This document shows, in pieces, positions 1-5,232 of a stretch of 5,232 nucleotides of DNA. A program made the position numbers and the translations under genes. The stretch is taken from NCBI GenBank assembly GCA_017445525.1, contig JAFSTZ010000131.1, positions 1 to 5,232 on the forward strand. Direction: 5' to 3'. Position 1 is the stretch's first letter, and the number at the start of each line of letters is the position of its first letter. The notes beneath the pieces were generated by a model that had not been told where the DNA came from, made no database searches, and saw only the letters and a list, made by a program, of their open reading frames with translations. Source of the stretch: Eubacterium sp. Lineage in GTDB: Bacteria; Bacillota; Clostridia; Lachnospirales; Lachnospiraceae.

Positions 1-99
1 CTTCATGTATTATCGGAGCATGAGCATCATCCCGGCGAAGAGATCATAAGATATATCCATGACAGGGATGGAGAGAAGGAGTTTAAGTCACTCCTCTGA
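1..99 (+). CDS. C-terminal end of an unidentified protein (5' partial)
   Basis: Frame 1 is open from the first base to a TGA at 97-99, giving 32 residues. The other two plus frames close within about 50 bases. No ATG, GTG or TTG lies in this frame, so the gene begins left of the window. The tail is charged and rich in His, Glu and Asp (SEHEHHPGEEIIRYIHDRD) and ends KEFKSLL, so it looks soluble; I see no membrane segment. I do not recognise the family from so short a piece. The stop codon lies inside the 5' arm of a hairpin that also holds the ribosome site of the next gene, and only 26 bases separate the two genes, so they are probably co-transcribed and translationally coupled. That it is coding is inferred from the open frame and this arrangement. 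Confidence 0.6.
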   Translation, partial: LHVLSEHEHHPGEEIIRYIHDRDGEKEFKSLL

Positions 100-117
100 A
101 ATCATTTTCAGAAGGAG
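91..117 (+). promoter_or_regulatory. Hairpin enclosing upstream stop codon and downstream SD site
   Basis: CTCCTCTGAAA (91-101) pairs with TTTCAG plus AGGAG (106-111 and 113-117), giving an 11-bp stem with one bulged A and a TCAT loop. The upstream TGA (97-99) is in the 5' arm. The AGGAG of the next gene's SD (AGGAGG, 113-118) is in the 3' arm. A ribosome finishing the upstream gene would open the stem and free the SD, so coupling of the two genes is the natural inference. There is no U-run after it, so it is not a terminator. Confidence 0.6.
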
Positions 118-125
118 GGATAAAA

Positions 126-254
126 ATGGCAGTAAGAATAATCATCGGCGTGGTAGTCGTGCTTGCTCTGTCCGCATGGGTCTTTTATATAGACAACAAA
201 GGAGACAAGAATACTGATAACGCTGATGAAGCTAAAAAAGAAGAAACAGAATAA
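126..254 (+). CDS. Small single-span membrane protein (42 aa), unknown function
   Basis: ATG at 126 is preceded by AGGAGG at 113-118 with a 7-base gap; the frame runs 42 codons to TAA at 252-254. Residues about 3-21 (VRIIIGVVVVLALSAWVFY) form one hydrophobic helix. The rest, from about D23, is hydrophilic and very charged (KGDKNTDNADEAKKEETE), like a short cytoplasmic or external tail. There are no Cys residues and no lipobox, so it is neither a lipoprotein nor a FeoB-associated Cys-rich protein. The strong SD, the hairpin linking it to the preceding gene and the terminator 41 bases downstream support a real gene. I do not recognise a family; a small membrane accessory subunit for the upstream gene product is only a guess. 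Confidence 0.7.
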   Translation: MAVRIIIGVVVVLALSAWVFYIDNKGDKNTDNADEAKKEETE

Positions 255-294
255 GTTATCAATATATACTGAACAAAATCAATTTTAATCCGTT

Positions 295-330
295 ATCCCC
301 GTGGGAGAGATCTCTTGCGGGGATTTTTTT
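295..330 (+). terminator. Rho-independent terminator
   Basis: ATCCCCG (295-301) pairs with CGGGGAT (318-324), and the T-run at 324-330 follows directly. The 16-base interior contains a further palindrome, AGAGATCTCT (306-315), that can extend the stem. It ends the transcript of the small membrane protein and insulates the MCP promoter. Confidence 0.88.
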
Positions 331-373
331 ATTGATTCTAAGGTGGTTGAAAGAACTGTTTTTTTTTTACGGC

Positions 374-402
374 TTGATTATTTTATCCTGATGTGTTATA
401 GT
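374..402 (+). promoter_or_regulatory. SigA-type promoter of the MCP gene
   Basis: TTGATT (374-379) and TATAGT (397-402) are 17 bases apart, and TG at 394-395 gives an extended -10. A run of ten T (359-368) sits about 41-50 bases before the expected start near 409, where an UP element would lie. A second perfect TATAAT at 419-424 has no matching -35 and would leave almost no leader, so it is less likely. I see no SigD (TAAA-N15-GCCGATAT) motility promoter. Confidence 0.7.
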
Positions 403-417
403 AGTAAAGGCTTTACT
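403..417. promoter_or_regulatory. Operator-like inverted repeat at the MCP transcription start
   Basis: AGTAAAG (403-409), a single G, then CTTTACT (411-417) make a perfect 7-bp inverted repeat directly after the -10 box and over the predicted start site. This placement suits a repressor dimer. It could also fold at the 5' end of the RNA, but a one-base loop makes that poor. The regulator is unknown. Confidence 0.4.
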
Positions 418-439
418 GTATAATAACTGGAAGGGTAAT

Positions 440-2506
440 GTGGTGAGTAGAATGAATGAAAAACAACAAAACAAAAAATCAAAGCTTTCAATGCGTATGA
501 CTTTGCTCATGTTCGCACTGCTGCCGTTGATCGTCGTGTCTGTGCTCATAGGCGTAATGTCCATCACAAAGAGCAGGAGCGAGATGAAGGAATATACTTA
601 TGATTCATTTGTCCAGGTCATCAACGGAGTGGGCAATTCTTTTGATTCCATCGTAAAGAAGAATCAGGATGCCCTTAAGGCGATCGCTACTGCTCCGGTC
701 ATAGTGGATTTTCTTAAAAATCCGAACGATGAAGCCTTGAAGACAGCAGCCCAGAAGTATACTCTGGATTCCTTCGGTTCACTTACCGGATGGGAGGGTC
801 TGTACATAGCAGACTGGAACTCAAACGTTTTAACTCATCCAAACGAGGGAGCTATCGGGATGACGCTTCGTGAGGGCGACAGTCTGACAGGCTTGCAGAA
901 CAATATCACATCTGCTCCTGACGGTGTATTTAATACCGGTATCATGGTCAGCCCGGCATCCGGACAGAACATCATGTCGATATATACACCCGTTATGGAT
1001 GGCGATAAGCCGGTCGGATTTGTAGGAGGCGCTTTCTATGTTCAGCAGATAGCAGAGTCGATATCCGATGTGTCAAAGCTTCACCTTGATTCTGCGTATG
1101 TTTATATAGTTGATCCTCACGGCACCATGCTTTCTCATCCCGATGAGACCAAGATCGGGAACCCCGTAGAGAATGAGGTCGTTGCAGGGCTTGTAAGCCA
1201 GTTGGAGTCAGGTGTTATCCCGGAGTCCAACCTTGCGGAGTATGATTATGAAGGAGTGACCAAGTATGCCGGATATTACATCGGTAATAACGGACAATAT
1301 ATAGCAGTTCTGACGGCTGATGAAAGCGAGGTTTTGTCAGGCGTGACACAGATGATGATATTTGTTATCATCATCATCGCGGTATGTATGGTCATATTTA
1401 CGATACTCGCTCTGTTTATCGAGAGACTGATCTCCGTTCCTCTCGTAGACATGGCAGGAGCTTTGAACGAGCTTAGTGTCGGTAACGTCACCGTAGAGAC
1501 TAAAGCCAAGTCCCATATCAAAGAGACTTCAAGTATCATAGCTTCATTCTGGAAGCTGAGAGAAGCGCTGGGGAGCTCTATGTTGACAGTTCAAAATGCT
1601 GCCGGTATGCTCAACGACTCCATCGTCAGTGTGGATGAGATGACCGGCAACAACGTGAAGTCGATATCACAGATCAACACCTCCATCAATGAAGTCTCCC
1701 AGACATCCCAGGATGTGGCGAACAATGTCCAGATCATGACAGAGAAGACGATGCGCCTGGGCGAGGATATAGAGAACCTGAATATAAATGCGGAGAGCCT
1801 GCACGAGGAATCACTGACGATAAAGAACGCAAACAACGAAGCGGCTTCATGCATGAGCTCCGTATATGCAAGCGCCAGCGAGTCCGTAAAGGCTATGGAT
1901 GATATTAAAGGAAAGATCGACGAGACCAACTCTGCGATTGAGAATATACAGGTCGCTATCCAGGCGATCGAATCCATCGCGGCACAGACCAACCTGCTTT
2001 CACTTAACGCTTCGATCGAGGCTGCCCGTGCGGGAGAGGCAGGAAGAGGCTTTGCCGTAGTCGCGGATGAGATCCGTGCACTTGCCGATTCATCCGCCGA
2101 ATCAGCCAAGGAGATCAAGCAGATCATAGAAGATGTGGTCGTTCTGTCACGCGGAACGGTAGATATATCTGACAGAGTATTCCAGGTTATCGAGAAGGAG
2201 AGGATGGAGATAGAGAACGCTCAGGAGAAGTTCAAGACACTGTCAGAGTCCGTCGAGGCTTCTATAAGCGGTATAGAGTCCATCAACCATATGGCAGAGA
2301 GCCTGGATCAGATCAAGAACGACATGACAGGTGCGACATCCGATCTCAGCGCGGTTTCCGAGGAGCTTGGTGCTTCCGCGGAGGAGGTCGCAGCAGCTTG
2401 TCAGACCGTTACAGATGCGTGCGTGGATACCCAGACATCCACGGCTGAGATGCGCGGTATCAACGATAAGATGAGCGACGCTATATCGTTCTTTAAATTA
2501 TCATGA
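440..2506 (+). CDS. Methyl-accepting chemotaxis protein, dCache-HAMP-MCP type
   Basis: A 688-aa transmembrane chemoreceptor that should sense an extracellular small molecule and control CheA/CheW. TM1 is about residues 19-42, followed by an extracytoplasmic region of about 250 residues that fits a double Cache domain; the two PAS-like modules show similar motifs, [11 protein letters not shown] (124-134) and [11 protein letters not shown] (224-234). TM2 is about 304-327, a HAMP region follows to about 385, and the signalling coiled coil fills the rest. The conserved hairpin tip is clear: [17 protein letters not shown] (516-532), then [25 protein letters not shown] (637-646) and [10 protein letters not shown] (644-653) match the methylation consensus. 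No NWETF-like CheR tether is present. The ligand cannot be told. The start is uncertain: GTG 440, GTG 443 (better spaced from GGAAGGG at 429-435) or ATG 452 (after GGTGA at 442-446); they differ by at most four residues. No che gene is adjacent. Confidence 0.95.
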   Translation: MVSRMNEKQQNKKSKLSMRMTLLMFALLPLIVVSVLIGVMSITKSRSEMKEYTYDSFVQVINGVGNSFDSIVKKNQDALKAIATAPVIVDFLKNPNDEALKTAAQKYTLDSFGSLTGWEGLYIADWNSNVLTHPNEGAIGMTLREGDSLTGLQNNITSAPDGVFNTGIMVSPASGQNIMSIYTPVMDGDKPVGFVGGAFYVQQIAESISDVSKLHLDSAYVYIVDPHGTMLSHPDETKIGNPVENEVVAGLVSQLESGVIPESNLAEYDYEGVTKYAGYYIGNNGQYIAVLTADESEVLSGVTQMMIFVIIIIAVCMVIFTILALFIERLISVPLVDMAGALNELSVGNVTVETKAKSHIKETSSIIASFWKLREALGSSMLTVQNAAGMLNDSIVSVDEMTGNNVKSISQINTSINEVSQTSQDVANNVQIMTEKTMRLGEDIENLNINAESLHEESLTIKNANNEAASCMSSVYASASESVKAMDDIKGKIDETNSAIENIQVAIQAIESIAAQTNLLSLNASIEAARAGEAGRGFAVVADEIRALADSSAESAKEIKQIIEDVVVLSRGTVDISDRVFQVIEKERMEIENAQEKFKTLSESVEASISGIESINHMAESLDQIKNDMTGATSDLSAVSEELGASAEEVAAACQTVTDACVDTQTSTAEMRGINDKMSDAISFFKLS

Positions 2507-2637
2507 TCATTGATATATTACCGATAGCATTACTTGTTATCGCGGTCATAGGTATGCGCCCCGTCAAATCGGTATCATCCTTTAATGATGACTATCTTTC
2601 GCTGTCGGCGGGAAAGTATTACAGAGGAATTATATGA
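2503..2637 (+). pseudogene. Probable N-terminal remnant of an acyltransferase-3 family membrane protein (44 codons)
   Basis: ATG at 2503 overlaps the MCP stop as ATGA, and the frame closes with TGA at 2635-2637. The product has a hydrophobic segment (ILPIALLVIAVIGM, about residues 5-18) and then FNDDYLSLSAGKYYRGI. From memory, clostridial acyltransferase-3 (Acyl_transf_3) proteins often begin with a short hydrophobic stretch, a DYLS motif and then YYRGI/RGI just before their first long helix and its HH motif. Here the frame stops exactly where that helix should begin. Neither other frame continues the family, and the promoter of the next gene follows within 10 bases, so the rest was probably deleted. 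There is no SD, so expression would rely on ribosomes leaving the MCP gene. Alternatively it is an intact small membrane peptide. The family call rests on motif recall, not alignment. Confidence 0.5.
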
Positions 2638-2645
2638 AAAAGTGT

Positions 2646-2674
2646 TTGACAAATCCCCCTAAACCACTTATAGT
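2646..2674 (+). promoter_or_regulatory. SigA-type promoter of the HAD phosphatase gene
   Basis: A perfect -35 TTGACA (2646-2651) is followed after 17 bases by TATAGT (2669-2674). The start would be near 2681, leaving a leader of about 20 bases that holds only the SD. The same -10 hexamer and spacing occur in the MCP promoter. Confidence 0.78.
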
Positions 2675-2686
2675 GTCGATTATAGC

Positions 2687-2693
2687 GGAGGAG
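2687..2693 (+). promoter_or_regulatory. Ribosome binding site of the HAD gene
   Basis: GGAGGAG lies seven bases before the ATG at 2701 and fixes that start. Confidence 0.8.
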
Positions 2694-2700
2694 TATAAAT

Positions 2701-3582
2701 ATGACCGATTACGAATACATGAGAAAACAAAGAGAAGACACACCGGTTCTTGCTATCTGTTATGATTTTGACAAGACACTTTCACCGGATGATATGCAAG
2801 CGCAGGGATATATACAGTCAATAGACTATGATGTAAGTGAATTCTGGCATCGCGCAAATATGCTTTCCCAGGAAAACGAGATGGACTCGAATCTCGCTTA
2901 CATGTATATGATGGTGGATGGTGCCAGAGGAAAGATACTCTTCAATAAAAATACACTGATGGAATACGGCTCCAAAGTAAAGCTGTTTCCGGGTGTTGAG
3001 GAGTGGTTTGAGAGGATAAGAAACTACGGGAAAAATGCCGGAGTCAAGGTAGAGCATTATATCATTTCATCAGGATTAAAAGAGATGATAGAAGGCACGT
3101 CCGTTGCAAAGGCGGGAGCTTTTGAAAAGATATACGCCTGTTCATTTTTATACAATGACAGAGGTGAAGCGGTATGGCCGTCACAAATGGTAAACTATAC
3201 AAATAAAACCCAGTTTCTGTTCCGTATATCCAAGGGTGTTCTCGATGTCAATGATCCCGGGGTGAATGACTTTTTTGCGCCGGATCAGATAAGAGTTCCG
3301 TTTAGAAATATGGTCTATATTGGCGACAGCGATACGGATATCCCCTGTATGAAGCTGGTAAACTCATACGGGGGACACTCGATAGGCGTGTATGATCCCG
3401 TCAGACAGGATAAATCAAAAGTTCATCGCATGATGCGTGAGAACAGGATCCGTTTTTTTGCAGCCGCTGATTACAGCGAAGACTCAGATATAGACAAGCT
3501 TCTAAAAGCCATCATCGACAGAACGGTTGTCAACGAGAGGCTTGAGCAGAAGCACTTTGACGATATGAATGAGTCAATGTGA
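2701..3582 (+). CDS. HAD-superfamily hydrolase, phosphoserine-phosphatase-like
   Basis: A 293-aa soluble protein with all the core motifs of the haloacid dehalogenase phosphatases. Motif I is YDFDKTLS: D22 is the expected nucleophile and D24 the general acid/base. Motif II is the Ser in IISSG (S123/S124). Motif III is probably K169 in YTNKT. Motif IV is IGDSDTD (207-213), whose acidic residues should bind Mg2+. The segment between motifs I and II is about 95 residues, consistent with a helical C1-type cap. The expected reaction is hydrolysis of a phosphomonoester in the cytoplasm; the substrate cannot be inferred. It has no signal peptide or membrane span. The ATG at 2701 has a strong SD and its own promoter, so it is a separate transcription unit from the MCP. 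It is convergent with the DUF4317 gene, with 49 bases between them and no clear terminator. The tail (from about 245) is charged and of unknown role. Confidence 0.9.
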   Translation: MTDYEYMRKQREDTPVLAICYDFDKTLSPDDMQAQGYIQSIDYDVSEFWHRANMLSQENEMDSNLAYMYMMVDGARGKILFNKNTLMEYGSKVKLFPGVEEWFERIRNYGKNAGVKVEHYIISSGLKEMIEGTSVAKAGAFEKIYACSFLYNDRGEAVWPSQMVNYTNKTQFLFRISKGVLDVNDPGVNDFFAPDQIRVPFRNMVYIGDSDTDIPCMKLVNSYGGHSIGVYDPVRQDKSKVHRMMRENRIRFFAAADYSEDSDIDKLLKAIIDRTVVNERLEQKHFDDMNESM

Positions 3583-3631
3583 TCTGAGAATGCAACGATC
3601 GATAAATTGATGATATTCAGATTAAAGTGTA

Positions 3632-4858
3632 CTATCCCTCCACCGGCACGCCGTTTACGGTCAGATCATCCGTGACTTCGATGACCAGACATTTTCTTCC
3701 GTCGATGATCCTGGCTTCTATGATATCGGTATGATTTGTGTTGACGCGGAGAACCATATTTTTATTTCGTACCTCCAGACTCCTGGTCGGAGCCACATTG
3801 TCAGCAAAAAGCTTTTCCTCTACCTGCAACGTCGGCACATAGTCTCTTGCCGGTGAGTAGTCCGACTCATCGTCTATTTTTACAGATTCGTTCTGTTTGC
3901 TATGGATACGTTCCATATCAAATTGTTCATCAAATCTGCGATCAAACTGCTCCAAACGTTCCTCAGATACACCGCTTCTTTCGAAGACACCTCTCATGGT
4001 GTCCTTATCAAAGAATACAGCATTTCCGGCTGACTCGGCTTTTATCTCATGTACTGTGTCTTTCAGATTTTCATGTATCGACAACACTGTTTCAAAGTCG
4101 GCCTCATCTCCGAGAACATCTGAAACAAACTCCGTAAAACCTTCCTTCTGTTGTTTGGCCGGAAGCGTAGTAGGCACTCCGAGAACTTTTTCCAACAAAG
4201 CATCCTGCAGTATATCTGCTTTCTTGCAAAAAAACAAAAGCTCAGTATCATCCGTGCTTCTATCGTTGAAGGCCGGATATAAAAATCCGTTCTCCGGAAG
4301 TTCAACTGCAAATAACTGTTTTAATGTATGGATCTCACCCAGATCATCATCAAATCCCAGACCGGGCTTAGTCAGCTTCATGGGACAGATACTGCACAGT
4401 ATATAGCTGTAGATCTCTTCCGAAGCGTCATCAAGCTCAACACCATCGGTAGTGATACCCGGCACATCATAGGATTGAAAAATAAGCAGAATCAAGTAGT
4501 TTCCGACATAATTATAGTTCTCTATAACCATATCATAAAAGGTATCCAGTGCTGAGTTATCTTCAAGCTTGGAACGGAGTATTTTTTTCAAAAGACTCTT
4601 GCCCATGAAGGACTCATCTTCAACCTGATCTACAAAAGACATATCCAAAAGATTCTTCCCGGGAGTGCCGGAAAGAGTCTTTCGAAATACTTCAAGGTAT
4701 TTATGCATCTCTTCTTCAGGTATATCATAAAAATGTTCGCTGAAGGTTTTGACCTTTTGTTTTTCGCCGTTTACATAACAGCCCGTAAGCCTGTAGATCC
4801 CTTGATCTGATACCGAATCAAACAGGGATTTGATCTCATTTATCTCGCTTTTTATCAT
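3632..4858 (-). CDS. DUF4317 family protein, function unknown (408 aa)
   Basis: The protein matches what I recall of DUF4317, a family found widely in Clostridia with no assigned function. Family-like landmarks, numbered from the chosen start, are the N-terminus MIKSEINEIKSLF, GCYVNGEK (26-33), KTLSGTPGKNLL (60-71), YILCSICPM (152-160) and GFLYPAFNDR (191-200), plus the C-terminal RIIDGRKCLVIEV and VNGV. It looks soluble and cytoplasmic, with no signal peptide or membrane span. CSIC (155-158) gives two close cysteines, but no full metal site is visible. The frame stays open upstream to a TTG at 4963, but ATG 4858 is preferred: GAGGA (4865-4869) lies six bases before it, the family N-terminus begins there, and a good promoter occupies the extra 35 codons. 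It stands alone in its transcription unit. Confidence 0.9.
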   Translation of the reverse strand: MIKSEINEIKSLFDSVSDQGIYRLTGCYVNGEKQKVKTFSEHFYDIPEEEMHKYLEVFRKTLSGTPGKNLLDMSFVDQVEDESFMGKSLLKKILRSKLEDNSALDTFYDMVIENYNYVGNYLILLIFQSYDVPGITTDGVELDDASEEIYSYILCSICPMKLTKPGLGFDDDLGEIHTLKQLFAVELPENGFLYPAFNDRSTDDTELLFFCKKADILQDALLEKVLGVPTTLPAKQQKEGFTEFVSDVLGDEADFETVLSIHENLKDTVHEIKAESAGNAVFFDKDTMRGVFERSGVSEERLEQFDRRFDEQFDMERIHSKQNESVKIDDESDYSPARDYVPTLQVEEKLFADNVAPTRSLEVRNKNMVLRVNTNHTDIIEARIIDGRKCLVIEVTDDLTVNGVPVEG

Positions 4859-4864
4859 CGGAAT

Positions 4865-4869
4865 TCCTC
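4865..4869 (-). promoter_or_regulatory. Ribosome binding site that fixes the DUF4317 start
   Basis: On the minus strand GAGGA is followed by six bases and ATG (4856-4858). The upstream in-frame ATG (4871-4873) and TTG (4961-4963) have no comparable SD. Confidence 0.72.
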
Positions 4870-4890
4870 GCATACATTTATACCATGAAA

Positions 4891-4906
4891 AGGAAGGTGT
4901 CTTCCT
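4891..4906 (-). other. Small hairpin in the DUF4317 leader
   Basis: On the minus strand AGGAAG, ACAC, CTTCCT form a perfect 6-bp stem with a 4-base loop, followed by TTTT. It lies a few bases after the predicted transcript start and about 32 bases before the ATG. The stem is short and the T-run weak, so a true terminator is doubtful; an RNA-stability or attenuation role is possible. Confidence 0.35.
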
Positions 4907-4915
4907 CCCAAGAAC

Positions 4916-4944
4916 ATGATAAATGGTTTGTAGGTATTTGTCAA
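4916..4944 (-). promoter_or_regulatory. SigA-type promoter of the DUF4317 gene
   Basis: On the minus strand a perfect TTGACA (4944-4939) is followed after 17 bases by TATCAT (4921-4916). The start would be near 4909, giving a leader of about 50 bases before ATG 4858. Confidence 0.75.
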
Positions 4945-4963
4945 CTTCATTTTGCCTTGACAA

Positions 4964-5107
4964 AAATGATTTTTTAGTTTAGAAAAGTGACCGTGATCTC
5001 GGAACCGGTGGTATCATCTGCATGACGGAAAAACCGTTCCCGCTTGACTCGTCAAACAGCTTGATACCTGTTAATCTGCTTTAAAACACAGTGATGCTAT
5101 AATAAAA
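4964..5107. other. Intergenic stretch without a convincing gene
   Basis: This lies between the DUF4317 promoter and the possible insertion-element end. It holds two short inverted repeats, TTGAC/GTCAA (5044-5048 and 5051-5055) and GGAAC/GTTCC (5001-5005 and 5036-5040). An open but startless minus-strand frame of 33 codons (4979-5080) could be a decayed gene end. Near the right end TGCTATAAT (5095-5103) is a good extended -10 on the plus strand, without a recognisable -35. Confidence 0.4.
5095..5103 (+). promoter_or_regulatory. Candidate extended -10 promoter upstream of the last gene
   Basis: TGC followed by a perfect TATAAT (5098-5103) matches an extended -10 box. No TTGACA-like hexamer lies 16-18 bases before it. 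It could drive the partial gene at 5187. A weaker alternative, TGG-TATGAT at 5143-5151, is nearer to the gene. Confidence 0.4.
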
Positions 5108-5232
5108 GTGGACACGGAGGGGTAGAAAAAAACTGGTTTATCTGGTATGATGGAATCAGTTGGTCTACCAGGAAGGAGTTCGCATTATGGCTAAACATCT
5201 TAATCCATTAGAGAAAGAGTTCCTCATCAGGC
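5108..5232 (+). mobile_element. Possible left end of an insertion sequence (3' partial)
   Basis: GTGGACAC at 5108-5115 resembles the terminal repeats (GTGGACA / TGTCCAC style) of several IS3-type elements. About 70 bases later a transposase-like ORF begins, which is a typical spacing. Inside, CTGGTA (5142-5147) and TACCAG (5166-5171) are an 18-base-spaced inverted repeat just before the SD. The right end and any target duplication are outside the window, so the call is inference. Confidence 0.35.
5187..5232 (+). CDS. N-terminus of a probable transposase/helix-turn-helix protein (3' partial)
   Basis: ATG at 5187 follows AAGGAG (5173-5178) with eight bases between, and the frame is open to the window end, giving 15 residues: MAKHLNPLEKEFLIR. 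The pattern, a short basic start and then an LxPxEKExxIR helix, recalls the first helix of the small HTH protein (orfA) of IS3-like elements. No HTH or DDE motif is visible in so few residues, so the identity is tentative. The SD and open frame make it likely to be a real gene start. Confidence 0.5.
   Translation, partial: MAKHLNPLEKEFLIR

Noticed and set aside
419..424. Perfect TATAAT as the main MCP -10 box
   Set aside because: It has no -35 at a suitable distance and would start RNA at about 431, inside or after the SD; the 374-402 promoter fits better.
367..567. Minus-strand 66-aa open frame across the MCP promoter and start
   Set aside because: It covers a promoter and the 5' end of a certain gene and shows no SD or known motif.
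1276..2127. Minus-strand open frames antisense to the MCP gene (87 and 178 aa)
   Set aside because: They are shadows of the MCP codons, with no SD and no recognisable domain; the plus-strand frame holds unmistakable MCP motifs.
2519..2544. CGATA/TATCG inverted repeat downstream of the MCP as a terminator
   Set aside because: The stem is only five base pairs, the loop is 12 bases, there is no T-run, and it lies inside the acyltransferase-like frame.
3582..3622. Imperfect hairpin ATCTGA ... TCAGAT between the convergent genes as a two-way terminator
   Set aside because: The stem is short, AT-rich and interrupted, the loop is long, and no T-run follows on either strand.
3847..4555. Plus-strand open frames antisense to the DUF4317 gene
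   Set aside because: They overlap a conserved minus-strand gene, lack SD sites and have low-complexity Ser/Cys/Phe-rich products typical of antisense reading.
5022..5084. Plus-strand 20-codon ORF starting at ATG 5022
   Set aside because: It has no properly spaced SD and no recognisable sequence; probably chance.

Overview
The window looks like a chromosomal segment from a low-to-medium-GC Firmicute of the class Clostridia, most likely a Lachnospiraceae-type gut or rumen bacterium. This is inferred from SigA-type promoters with 17-bp spacers, strong AGGAGG-type Shine-Dalgarno (SD) sites, a DUF4317-family protein (a family known to me from Clostridia/Firmicutes), and a dCache chemoreceptor of clostridial style. 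No species can be named from the sequence alone.

Layout, left to right. (1) 1-254, plus strand: the last 32 codons of a gene that enters from the left, then a 42-aa single-span membrane protein. A hairpin holds both the upstream stop codon and the SD of the small gene, which suggests translational coupling. A rho-independent terminator at 295-330 ends this unit. (2) 374-2506, plus: a SigA promoter with a T-tract upstream and an inverted repeat over the expected start site drives a 688-aa transmembrane methyl-accepting chemotaxis protein (MCP). (3) 2503-2637, plus: a 44-codon ORF overlapping the MCP stop by ATGA. It resembles the N-terminus of an acyltransferase-3 membrane protein and is probably a gene remnant. 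(4) 2646-3582, plus: a strong promoter and a 293-aa HAD-family phosphatase. (5) 3632-4858, minus: a convergent 408-aa DUF4317 protein with its own promoter at 4916-4944. Its start is set at 4858, not at the more upstream TTG that the open frame allows. (6) 4859-5186: promoter, leader and a non-coding or decayed stretch, then a possible insertion-sequence left end and the first 15 codons of a probable small DNA-binding/transposase-type protein cut by the window edge.

The genes do not form one operon. Each main gene has its own promoter, and the set reads as ordinary chromosomal housekeeping and sensing genes with two scars (the acyltransferase remnant and the possible insertion element). I see no CRISPR array, rRNA, tRNA, phage module or defence system. 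The most interesting signals are the stop-in-stem hairpin at 91-117, the remnant fused to the MCP stop, the operator-like repeat in the MCP promoter, and the conserved but uncharacterised DUF4317 protein.
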